Positions 1-7,477 of a stretch of DNA of 17,644 bases are shown piece after piece. Every line of letters starts with the position of its first letter. Positions within the stretch are counted from its first letter, which is position 1. A program made the translations under genes and the position numbers. A model generated the notes under the pieces. It searched no databases and had not been told where the DNA came from. It was given only the letters and a program-made list of their open reading frames with translations. The DNA is from Candidatus Krumholzibacteriia bacterium (GTDB lineage Bacteria > Krumholzibacteriota > Krumholzibacteriia > LZORAL124-64-63), in the NCBI GenBank assembly GCA_016744275.1, contig JADGEP010000027.1:1-17644 (forward strand). The letters are read 5' to 3'.

Positions 1-1
1 T

Positions 2-361
2 ACCAAAAAACTGTGGAATTTCATGCCTTCGCGTGAAATCGGTGCCCAAGCTTTCCGCGAGGCTCATCCCACCTGGGACGGGCGCGGGGTCGTGGTGGCG
101 ATTCTGGATACCGGGGTGGATGCGTTTGCTCCCGGCCTGCTGGAAACGAGCACAGGCCAGACCAAATTGATCGACGTGCGCGACTTCAGCACCGAGGGAA
201 ACTGGGACACCGAGTTGGCGGAATTGGACCCTTCGGGCACTGCCAAGGCGCCGGTGTACGCCACGGCCGAGGGGCATTGGTTGCGGGGCGCGTCCGGTGT
301 ACATTGGTGTGATTGCCGAAAAAGACTTCGCCAACAATGCCAGCGTGCACGATTTGAATGA
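2..361 (+). pseudogene. 5' part of TPP II-like S8 protease, split by a frameshift (partial at left edge)
   Basis: This is the N-terminal piece of a subtilisin-family serine protease. The reading frame is open from the window edge (position 2), so the true start lies upstream; the ATG at 23 is probably internal because the residues around it already match the family. The stretch from PSREIGAQAF through DGRGVVVAILDTGVD resembles the entry to the catalytic domain of tripeptidyl peptidase II, and DTGVD carries the catalytic Asp (codon 107-109). The following LETSTGQTKLIDVRDF also fits TPP II. Family resemblance ends near position 290, after which this frame reads meaningless sequence to a stop at 361, while the family sequence resumes in the next frame (297-2960). 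The gene is therefore either broken or carries a one-base sequence error. Identification as S8 protease is firm; the TPP II subtype is by recollection of the family. Confidence 0.8.
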
Positions 362-2960
362 CGATGGCGATACCACTGACAAGTTTGGCTTTGTGGCCTA
401 TGCCGCCGAACGCGAGCGGGTTGAAGCGGCTCTGGGTTTGGGGCGCGGTTATGAGATGCTGACGGGCCTGAATGAAACGGCAGCCGCGACGGTGAAACAG
501 GCGCGCCAATCCAGCCACGTGTGGGTGGTGGTGGTCGACACCGACGGCGATGGCGATTTGGCCAATGAAGATCTGCTGCGCGACTACCGGGTGAACCACG
601 ATACTTTTGCTTTGGCCAGCGACAGCAATCCGGATTCCCGCGCGTTGATGGCCTGGGAAGTGAATGTGGTGGCCAACGAAGACCAACTGGGTGCCCCCTT
701 GGCGCCGACCCTGGAATTCCACTTTGATGATGGCAGCCATGGTTCGCACTGCGCGGGCATCGCGGCCGGCTTTGAAGTCAGCGGGCAGGCAGGCATGCAC
801 GGCGCCGCGCCAGGTGCCTGGTTGATGTCGCTGAAAATCGGAGATAACCGTCTTTCCGGTGGAGCGACCCGCACCAGCAGCATGCAGAAGGCCTACGAGT
901 ACGCTGCCGCCTTCGAAGAAAAATACGGCATCCCCGTGGTCATCAACATGAGCTTCGGCATCGATTCGGTGCAAGAGGGTGACGACGCCATGGGGCAGTG
1001 GTTGAATGATCTGCTGGCCGATAACCCGACTCTCTATGTCAATACCAGCGCCGGCAACAGTGGCCCTGGCCTGTCGACCGTAGGATTGCCCGCCACCGCC
1101 TATAGCGTCATCAGCTCGGGCGCTTACCTGTCGACCGAAATGGGCGCCGATCTCTACAGTGCTGACATGACCCGCGCCTCGTTGTTCAACTTCAGTGCGC
1201 GTGGTGGCGAGTCCAACAAGCCGGACATCGTATCGCCTGGTTCGGCTCTCAGCACCGTGCCTGGTTTCATCGACGGCATGGCTCGCTTCAATGGCACGAG
1301 TATGGCTGCCCCCCAGACCGCCGGTGTGGTGGCCTGCCTGGTGGGCGCTGCCCAGCAAGAGGGACTGGACATCCATTGGGGCATGGTGAAGCGGGCGATC
1401 ATCGCTGGCGGCACGCCCGTGCCGGGCCTGTCGCTGACCGATCAGGGCGGCGGATTGGTCAACACCCAGGCCAGTTGGAATGTCTTGCAGGCTCTGGCCG
1501 GCAGTGAAGCCGCTCGTGAAGTCCTGTGGTACGAAATCCAAACCCCATGCGCTTTTCAGGGCGACGGCCACAGTGAAGCGGCCTATTGGCGCACCCCTGG
1601 CGGCGCTCCCTTCGCTCCCGAAAAAATCAACTTCAACGTGCGCCCCATCTTTCATCCCGACCTCGGGCCAGATGAGCGCGATGCCTTCTTCCGCAGCTTC
1701 CGTTTCAAAAGCGAAGCCGACTGGTTGCGCGTCGTTTCAGGCGACCGTTATCTGCGCGGCGACATGAGCATGTCCGTCACCTGTACCTATGATGGTGACA
1801 AGCTGCAGGAGCGCGGGGCTTACAGCGCACGCATCGTCGCCAGCCTGGATGGCGGCGACCTGGGCGGAGTGGCAGCCCGTGAGTTCTACCTCTGGAATAC
1901 AGTCGTGATCGGCGATGATTTTGGACCCGAGTCCGGCTTCTCACGAACCTATGAGGGCCGGGATCTGGTCCAAAGTGCAGTGCACCGTTATTACGTGAAT
2001 GTGCCGGCGGGCGCGTCGGCCATGCGGGTTCGCCTGGAAGTCAGCGACGACACCGGCAGCAAAAAGGGCGCGGGCGTGCTGACGGAAATCTGCGACCCCG
2101 AAGGCGCGGTGCACGGCGGCTTTGCCGGCTATGCGCGCGTGACCGGCGACCAGATCAAGGACATGACCGTGCTGGCTCCCGACCTGCATCCCGGCACCTG
2201 GGAAATCAACGTGGCCAGCAGTATTACCAATCTGGATTTGAGCGACTACCGCTTGACCGTTTCGTTTGATGGCTACGACGTTGACACCAGTGACCTTGGC
2301 GCATTCACCCGCGCCGCGACAGGCAAACCCGCTACCGGCAAATTTGGCGTCGTGCGGTCGTTCCCGGGTTCATTCACGGGACAAGTCTCTGCGGCGATGA
2401 ACGGGTTCCAGGGTGAGCAGGAAGTCAGCATTGCCGAGAAAGACATCTGGACCAAATCGTTCACCCTGAATCAGGAAACGCCTCGGGCCACGTTCCGCAT
2501 GCTGATGACAAAAGAGGTGGGCAACTTATTCACCGATTGTGCCATCAACATTCTCGATAGCAAGGGCAAGGAGCTCCGCAGCACGTCGTTCAATGGGCTG
2601 ATCGGGAATGTGGGATACAGCCTGCCCGATGGCATGGACAGCGGCACTTTCACCCTGCAGGTGGTGGGGGCATTTGCCATTGCTGCTGACATGGCAGATT
2701 GGGGCTTCGACCTGACGGAGGAATACTTCCTCGGGCATCCGGTCAAAGGCAAGGTCAGCCGGGATGGCGGTGGCGATTTGAAATTGTACGCCGGCATTCC
2801 GGCCACAGTGAAGGTTGCATTTGAAGGCACTTGGCCGGCTGCTCCCGAAGGCCTGCATCCTTTCGGCGAAGTGCGCTTCAAGGACAGCCGCACCAGCGAT
2901 CGTCGGCCTGGTGATGACGCCGGACGCCTGGTTTTGTTGGTGCCTCTGACTGGAGAATAG
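297..2960 (+). CDS. TPP II-like S8 (subtilisin) serine protease, main body
   Basis: This is the continuation of the frameshifted protease, 887 residues from the GTG at 297; that GTG is probably not a real start. It carries the catalytic His in HGSHCAG (codon 738-740), the oxyanion-hole Asn region NTSAGNSGP and the catalytic Ser in NGTSMAAP (codon 1299-1301). The catalytic Asp lies in the other frame upstream. The roughly 150-residue insert between Asp and His and the long (about 500 residues) beta-rich C-terminal region fit tripeptidyl peptidase II, a large exo/endopeptidase that trims oligopeptides, rather than a short secreted subtilisin. The insert holds two acidic DxDGDxxD-like stretches (LNDDGDTTDK and VDTDGDGDLAN) that could bind calcium. 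The gene ends just before a perfect hairpin. Whether the protein is secreted cannot be judged, because the N-terminus is outside the window. As it stands this fragment alone would lack the catalytic triad. Confidence 0.88.
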   Translation: MYIGVIAEKDFANNASVHDLNDDGDTTDKFGFVAYAAERERVEAALGLGRGYEMLTGLNETAAATVKQARQSSHVWVVVVDTDGDGDLANEDLLRDYRVNHDTFALASDSNPDSRALMAWEVNVVANEDQLGAPLAPTLEFHFDDGSHGSHCAGIAAGFEVSGQAGMHGAAPGAWLMSLKIGDNRLSGGATRTSSMQKAYEYAAAFEEKYGIPVVINMSFGIDSVQEGDDAMGQWLNDLLADNPTLYVNTSAGNSGPGLSTVGLPATAYSVISSGAYLSTEMGADLYSADMTRASLFNFSARGGESNKPDIVSPGSALSTVPGFIDGMARFNGTSMAAPQTAGVVACLVGAAQQEGLDIHWGMVKRAIIAGGTPVPGLSLTDQGGGLVNTQASWNVLQALAGSEAAREVLWYEIQTPCAFQGDGHSEAAYWRTPGGAPFAPEKINFNVRPIFHPDLGPDERDAFFRSFRFKSEADWLRVVSGDRYLRGDMSMSVTCTYDGDKLQERGAYSARIVASLDGGDLGGVAAREFYLWNTVVIGDDFGPESGFSRTYEGRDLVQSAVHRYYVNVPAGASAMRVRLEVSDDTGSKKGAGVLTEICDPEGAVHGGFAGYARVTGDQIKDMTVLAPDLHPGTWEINVASSITNLDLSDYRLTVSFDGYDVDTSDLGAFTRAATGKPATGKFGVVRSFPGSFTGQVSAAMNGFQGEQEVSIAEKDIWTKSFTLNQETPRATFRMLMTKEVGNLFTDCAINILDSKGKELRSTSFNGLIGNVGYSLPDGMDSGTFTLQVVGAFAIAADMADWGFDLTEEYFLGHPVKGKVSRDGGGDLKLYAGIPATVKVAFEGTWPAAPEGLHPFGEVRFKDSRTSDRRPGDDAGRLVLLVPLTGE

Positions 2961-2972
2961 TATTGAAACGGC

Positions 2973-3004
2973 AGCAGCCGCCTGAACTGATGCAGGCGGC
3001 TGCT
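2973..3004. terminator. Bidirectional hairpin terminator between convergent genes
   Basis: A perfect 12-bp inverted repeat (AGCAGCCGCCTG at 2973-2984 and its complement at 2993-3004) has an 8-base loop. It sits 12 bases after the protease stop and its right arm reaches into the stop codon region of the opposing glycosyltransferase. On the + strand it is followed by ATCCTTTATT, a weak T-tract. On the - strand the following bases are poorer in T, so termination in that direction is less certain. Confidence 0.7.
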
Positions 3005-4280
3005 ATCCTTTATTGATTGCCTGTTCGAGATAGGATTCAAGCTGTTGCATGTGCTGGGATCGGGAGGCGTGGGTTGTGGCCCACTGACGGATTTTGGCCG
3101 TGTCGGTCTTGAAGTGAAATCCTCTGAGCAGGCCTTGTAGAATATCGTGAGGGGCCGCTGGCTGGGTCGTTGTGCCCGTCACGTTTTCCACAATCATTTC
3201 GGGAATTCCTCCGATTTCGGAACCCACCAAAGGAACACCAACGGCCAGCGATTCCAAGGCGGCCATCGGCCCGTTTTCGTACCAAATTGACGGCAATACG
3301 GTGAAGTGAGAACGGCCGATGTTGTGGCGCAACTCCTCAATTCCCAGTGGCCCAAGAATCTCGACTGTCTTCAGTTCCAATTGCGCGGCCTTCGCCCGCA
3401 AATTCCCTTCACAGGGCCCCGAACCGGCGATGAGCAACTTCAACGGTGCTTCTTCGATTTCGCCTGCAGCGTGGCCATCTTCCCAGAGTTTTTGGGCTTC
3501 AAGCAAGTACCGCAGGCCTTTTTCCCGGGATATTCTGCCAAAATACAGGTACGAATCTTTTTTGATACCAGTCGGAATAGACTCTGGGCTCCAAAAGTCC
3601 AAGTCTACGAAGTTGGGCAGGTGAACGAGCTTTTTTTCGGGGAATCCCCATTCCAGATATTTTTGACGATAAAAATCGCTCGGACACAAAAACCTCTCCA
3701 CCCCGCCCGTATACAACTCCCGCCATTTCTGATGCCCCGTTTCCACGGCAGCCAACAAAGAGGCCGCCCGCGAGTCCTTTACGCACTTGCCCAACACCGC
3801 ATGGTGCAGGTTGCCGTCTTTGCACTTCTCGCAAACTTGGCCTTTTTGCAGCATATGAATCGCCGGGCACAGCAACCGCAGGTCATGCAAGGTCATCACC
3901 ACCGGCACGTTGTGGCGTTGCAATACTGGCAAGACGGAAGGACTCAAGTGATGGTAGATATTGTGCAGATGAGCCACGTCCGGCTTGGCTTCGGTGAGCA
4001 GGGCATCAAGGTTGTGGGCCGCTTCGCGATTCCAGATCAGGGACATGGCGTCGCCCAGGGCGCCGCCGCCAAAGCGGGCCCGGCTATAGTCCCGAGCTTT
4101 CACGAAATAGCGATCCCAGGGCGAGGGCCGGACGAATTCGTCGGACATGGCGAAGGGAATAACGTCCCATCCGGCCGTCTGAAGGTCTTCTTCTTCTTGC
4201 ACCAAGTAGCGGCCCACGCCGCCGGCGGGGCCTTTGTCGTGATAAAACTTGTTTACCAGCAACAGTTTACGCTTGGCCAT
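3003..4280 (-). CDS. Glycosyltransferase family 4 (GT4)
   Basis: This 425-residue protein is a retaining GT-B glycosyltransferase of the kind that adds a sugar from a nucleotide-sugar to a lipid-linked glycan or surface polysaccharide. The N-terminal half has the acceptor-side Rossmann fold (KLLLVNKFYHDKGPAGGVGRYL; HLHNIYHHLSP about 105-114; TLHDLRLLCP). The C-terminal half holds the donor site: YFGRISREKG (246-255), LLIAGSGP and the GT4 E-x7-E motif with E335 and E343, followed by GGIPEMI. A cysteine set (C138, C150, C153, C166) matches a subgroup of GT4 enzymes with a small, possibly metal-binding, Cys cluster. The start is supported by GAAAGG five bases before the ATG (minus strand, 4291-4286). 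No other polysaccharide gene lies beside it, so the substrate is unknown. Its central part is lower in GC than the neighbours, which could mean transfer. Confidence 0.93.
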   Translation of the reverse strand: MAKRKLLLVNKFYHDKGPAGGVGRYLVQEEEDLQTAGWDVIPFAMSDEFVRPSPWDRYFVKARDYSRARFGGGALGDAMSLIWNREAAHNLDALLTEAKPDVAHLHNIYHHLSPSVLPVLQRHNVPVVMTLHDLRLLCPAIHMLQKGQVCEKCKDGNLHHAVLGKCVKDSRAASLLAAVETGHQKWRELYTGGVERFLCPSDFYRQKYLEWGFPEKKLVHLPNFVDLDFWSPESIPTGIKKDSYLYFGRISREKGLRYLLEAQKLWEDGHAAGEIEEAPLKLLIAGSGPCEGNLRAKAAQLELKTVEILGPLGIEELRHNIGRSHFTVLPSIWYENGPMAALESLAVGVPLVGSEIGGIPEMIVENVTGTTTQPAAPHDILQGLLRGFHFKTDTAKIRQWATTHASRSQHMQQLESYLEQAINKG

Positions 4281-4343
4281 GACTGCCTTTCGAGATCCTC
4301 TGCCTGAAGGTGGGCCGGAGGCGGACCACAGGGTTTGAAAACA

Positions 4344-4372
4344 TCAATAACCCGATGCGAAGTAAGGGTCAA
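4344..4372 (-). promoter_or_regulatory. Possible sigma70-type promoter for the glycosyltransferase
   Basis: Reading the minus strand of the 170-bp divergent gap, TTGACC (4372-4367) is followed after 17 bases by TATTGA (4349-4344). The -35 box matches the consensus well and the spacing is ideal, but the -10 box is weak. A start near 4337 would leave a leader of about 55 bases before the ATG at 4280. The rest of the gap (4281-4450) shows no clear promoter for the kinase gene on the other side. Confidence 0.3.
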
Positions 4373-4450
4373 CCCCCGGTCGAAGGCGCCGATAGACATT
4401 GGGTACGGATCGCAGCGTCTCCCCTGGGGCTGTGATCTCCAGGCTGTCCT

Positions 4451-6805
4451 GTGAAATTCGCCCAACGGACAGCAGAGAAAGGTTCGGATTGCGCCAGATC
4501 ATCGATTCTGCCCGTGGTATTTTTGGCCGTCATCCTGGTTGGCGCCTTTGGTTGGGTGGTTTTCACCCGTTACGCGGTGTCCAATCTGGTTGAAAACGAC
4601 AGCAAGGAAGTTGCCTTCCTGATGGAAAACCTGCGCCAAAAGGCGCTGGTGGAAACCATGGGCTTGCATGCGCGCAAGGGCGAAATCCGAGCCGAAAACG
4701 CGGCCGCCACCGGTACCGGTCGATCCGAAGCAAGAGCCTGTCGGGAGTGGACCTCAGAACTGCTGAGTGTCGACTTTTTAGCCGGTGTGGCTCAGGTGGG
4801 CAATACATCCCCATCCGGCGAACAGCCTGCCTCTTGTAAATTGGAAACACTCTGTTTCGTGGACTCGCTCAGCGGTCCGATCAATGCCAGTCGACTGCTC
4901 ACCTGGTTTGAAGGCAATCGCGAATACTTTAAGTCCGGATTCCGCTTCTCTCCTGCGCAAGGCGCTCCGTCTCCGGGTGCGCCAGCGATGACTTATGCCG
5001 ACCCCTGGCACGCGACCTACGTTTTTCCGCCGGTCCTGATTGAAGAATTCAGAAATGGTTCCCAGGCTTCGGCGGGTGGAGACTTGGCGGCCCTATTGCC
5101 GGTATTGGTGCGCGAAGAAACAGAACACGAGCAGGCTCACAGCCATACCGTCTATTTCCTGAGCCTGAACCGGATGTTGACGGCCATGCTGGGGACCGAG
5201 GGGCCAGTCGACGAGTCGGATTCCTGGTGGTCGGTTGTCAATCATCAAGGCCGGGTCATTGCGGCATCCGGCCGGGTGCCGACCGTTGGCAGCCTATTGC
5301 AGAATCAACACCGCACCGCCGACCACGGGCCCTTTGCTGTGGTTTCCGGCGAGGACCTGGTGGGCAATTGGGCACTGGGTGAGCCGTGGAAAAAATCCCT
5401 GTTTGGCAACCAGATGAATCACTGGGTGGTGACTGCCGGTCAGTCCCGGGACTTTCCCCTGGCCTTGTTGATTGGCCATGAAGCCCGGGATCTGAAGATG
5501 GCCAGCCTGGGTTATGTGGCGGCTGTCGTAGGCATGGCGCTGTTGGCTTTGGCTATCGCGATATTTGGCGTAACTCGCGTGGTGGGTGGCGTTTCGTCTC
5601 GCCTGAGGCTGCTCTCCGAAAACATGGAACAAGTGGCCGAAGGGGACTATACCCGCCGCATTGCCATCCAGGGGCACGACGAAGTCGGCCGCCTGATCAA
5701 CTATTTTAATCTGATGGCCGTGAGCCTCGATGACACCCAACGTGAGCTGACGGAAAAGACCAGCCACCTCGAGGCGGCCCTGGAAAACCGTCAACTCTTG
5801 GATCGGGCCAAGGATGATTTCCTGGTTCTGATTTCCCACGAAGTGCGCACGCCGTTGACGGCGATCATGGGCGGCGTCAACATTCTCAAAAGCATCGTCA
5901 AGCGAACCGTGGGTTCTGACCGGGCCGTGCTCGACAAGTTGGATGTGATCGAAGTCGTCAAGATCATCGACAGCAGCGGCGAACGTTTGCATGGTTTCAT
6001 GAACGATGCGATCCAGATGACCTCGATCCAGTCGAGTGATAAGGAACTCAACCTGAAATGCACCTCGATCAACGGCCTGGTGGAGATGGGGCTGTGCGGG
6101 GTTCGCGAGCTGGCCACGATCAGAAATATTGAAGTGGTCAATGGCCTCGATAGCGAGCAGGACTGGCTCGTATTGTGCGACGAAAGAGTCATGAAGTTGG
6201 CCTTCGAGAAGATTCTCAAGAATGCCGTGGTGCACAACTACGACGAGGGCCGGGTGATGATTCGTGAGGTGGAAGAGGTGCCTGAGCAGGGACGATTGGG
6301 CGAGTCGCCTCGGGCCGAAGATGTTCACCGCTTGATTTCTCAACCGGCGTTTGAGGAATTTGCCGACTTGCCTCTCAAGTGGCGTCTCGTGGAAATATTC
6401 AACACCGGCGAGGCCATCCCCGAAGAGCGCCGCGAGGCCTTGTTCGGGAAATTCGAATTGGTGGGACGGATTGAACACCACCAACGCGGCTCTGGTTTGA
6501 GCCTGCCCATTGCCCGTTCAGCCATCGAAAACCACGGCGGCCGCGTCTGTGTCCACAGTGTCAAGCTGCAGGGCAATTCGTTCTTCATACTTTTGCCCAC
6601 CGTGCTGGCCAGCGCATTCGAAACGATTCAGGCGTTGCCGGGCGTCGAGAACGCCCCCGCCTCACCCGCGCGGTTCGGGCAGCAGACAGGGGACGGTGTC
6701 GTCGGCGGATCCAGCGATGAAGGTGTCGGCCAGGTGGCTGATCTCGCTGGGCTCAAGGTTGAATTCGATCACCAGGGCCCCACCCTGCCGAGCAGCAGCG
6801 ACTAG
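4451..6805 (+). CDS. Membrane sensor histidine kinase with HAMP domain
   Basis: This 784-residue two-component sensor kinase has a transmembrane segment at about 18-38, a periplasmic sensor region of about 310 residues that looks Cache-like (VVNHQGRVIAAS), a second membrane segment at about 352-373, a HAMP linker (374-430) and a short coiled coil. The HisKA domain follows with H463 in LISHEVRTPL, the predicted phosphorylated histidine. The ATP-binding domain has an N box (KILKNAVVHN, N591), an F box (LFGKFEL) and a G2 box (GSGLSLPIA, from G680), but the G1 box reads FNTGEAIP: Asn (N651) replaces the usual adenine-contacting Asp and Ala replaces the second Gly. The last 47 residues are read through the 3' end of the opposing sirtuin gene and look non-domain. 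The GTG start keeps the first membrane segment, though its ribosome binding site is weak (AGG, 7 bases away). No response regulator is adjacent. Confidence 0.9.
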   Translation: MKFAQRTAEKGSDCARSSILPVVFLAVILVGAFGWVVFTRYAVSNLVENDSKEVAFLMENLRQKALVETMGLHARKGEIRAENAAATGTGRSEARACREWTSELLSVDFLAGVAQVGNTSPSGEQPASCKLETLCFVDSLSGPINASRLLTWFEGNREYFKSGFRFSPAQGAPSPGAPAMTYADPWHATYVFPPVLIEEFRNGSQASAGGDLAALLPVLVREETEHEQAHSHTVYFLSLNRMLTAMLGTEGPVDESDSWWSVVNHQGRVIAASGRVPTVGSLLQNQHRTADHGPFAVVSGEDLVGNWALGEPWKKSLFGNQMNHWVVTAGQSRDFPLALLIGHEARDLKMASLGYVAAVVGMALLALAIAIFGVTRVVGGVSSRLRLLSENMEQVAEGDYTRRIAIQGHDEVGRLINYFNLMAVSLDDTQRELTEKTSHLEAALENRQLLDRAKDDFLVLISHEVRTPLTAIMGGVNILKSIVKRTVGSDRAVLDKLDVIEVVKIIDSSGERLHGFMNDAIQMTSIQSSDKELNLKCTSINGLVEMGLCGVRELATIRNIEVVNGLDSEQDWLVLCDERVMKLAFEKILKNAVVHNYDEGRVMIREVEEVPEQGRLGESPRAEDVHRLISQPAFEEFADLPLKWRLVEIFNTGEAIPEERREALFGKFELVGRIEHHQRGSGLSLPIARSAIENHGGRVCVHSVKLQGNSFFILLPTVLASAFETIQALPGVENAPASPARFGQQTGDGVVGGSSDEGVGQVADLAGLKVEFDHQGPTLPSSSD

Positions 6806-7417
6806 TCCGGCTGCAGGGTAGACGGCGCCCGCAGTGCCGATGACCAAAAAAACTTCGCAAGCGCTGGTCGCCTCGTCCGAGGCCCGCATCACCTCCGGAT
6901 CAATTCCCTCACCAACCCACACGACTCCTGGCCGCAGCATTCCGCCACACTTTTGGCAGTGGGGCAACAGGGGCATGGGCACTCTTTCATCCAGGGTCTC
7001 TTCGCCACAACCCTGGCACCGTACCGTCCAAATAGACCCGTGGTACTCCAGGATGCGAGTGCTGCCAGCCAACCGGTGATAGCCGTCCACATTCTGGGTG
7101 ATGATCGTCACCTGGGTGTGCGTTTCCAGCTGCGCCAATGCCAAGTGGGCCTCGTTGGGCGCCGAAGCAGCGATGAGCCCGCGCCGCCAGTCGTACCATC
7201 CCCAAACCAGTTCTGCATCCTGCTCAAAGGCTTGGGGAGTGGCCAGGTCCTGCGGGCGATAGCGACTCCACAAGCTGTCCTGTTTCCCACGAAAAGTGGG
7301 GATGCCACTGGCAGCCGACAAGCCGGCCCCCGAGAGCACAGCTACGGGGGCCCCGGCAGCGATCCGCTCTCTGGCCGGTGCCAATTGTTCGGCGATTGTC
7401 ACGGATTTCTCCCCCAT
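6662..7417 (-). CDS. cobB: NAD-dependent protein deacylase, CobB-type sirtuin
   Basis: This 251-residue cytoplasmic enzyme removes acyl groups from protein lysines using NAD. All sirtuin landmarks are present: GAGLSAASGIPTFRG (30-44, NAD binding), TQNVD (107-111), catalytic H126 in EYHGS, four zinc cysteines (C134, C137, C154, C157), LRPGVVWVGE (161-170), GTAGAVYPAAG (194-204) and FNLEPSE. Tyr75 and Arg78 (in WYDWRR) occupy the positions that in SIRT5 and E. coli CobB recognise succinyl or malonyl lysine, so desuccinylase/demalonylase activity is likely besides deacetylation. The frame is open far upstream to 8035, but that part is antisense to the next gene and unlike any sirtuin, so the ATG at 7417 is chosen, giving normal family length; its ribosome binding site is not obvious. 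The 3' end overlaps the histidine kinase gene by 144 bases tail-to-tail. Confidence 0.95.
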   Translation of the reverse strand: MGEKSVTIAEQLAPARERIAAGAPVAVLSGAGLSAASGIPTFRGKQDSLWSRYRPQDLATPQAFEQDAELVWGWYDWRRGLIAASAPNEAHLALAQLETHTQVTIITQNVDGYHRLAGSTRILEYHGSIWTVRCQGCGEETLDERVPMPLLPHCQKCGGMLRPGVVWVGEGIDPEVMRASDEATSACEVFLVIGTAGAVYPAAGLVAAARQGGALVIEFNLEPSEISHLADTFIAGSADDTVPCLLPEPRG

Positions 7418-7464
7418 TGATTGCCGAAAATGTGTTTTGGCCGGATACTGGCCGAAGATAACCC

Positions 7465-7471
7465 GAAAGGA
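7465..7471 (+). promoter_or_regulatory. Ribosome binding site fixing a TTG start
   Basis: GAAAGGA lies six bases before TTG at 7478. It is a much better match than the GAAAG only three bases before the later ATG at 7511, and so favours a TTG start for the zinc peptidase. Confidence 0.65.
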
Positions 7472-7477
7472 CATTCC

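Noticed and set aside
186..1655. 489-codon open frame on the minus strand inside the protease
   Set aside because: Antisense to clear S8 protease sequence, with composition of a mirror frame in GC-rich DNA and no recognisable domain.
3306..4307. 333-codon plus-strand frame across the glycosyltransferase
   Set aside because: Opposite strand of a clear GT4 gene with intact motifs; no domain seen.
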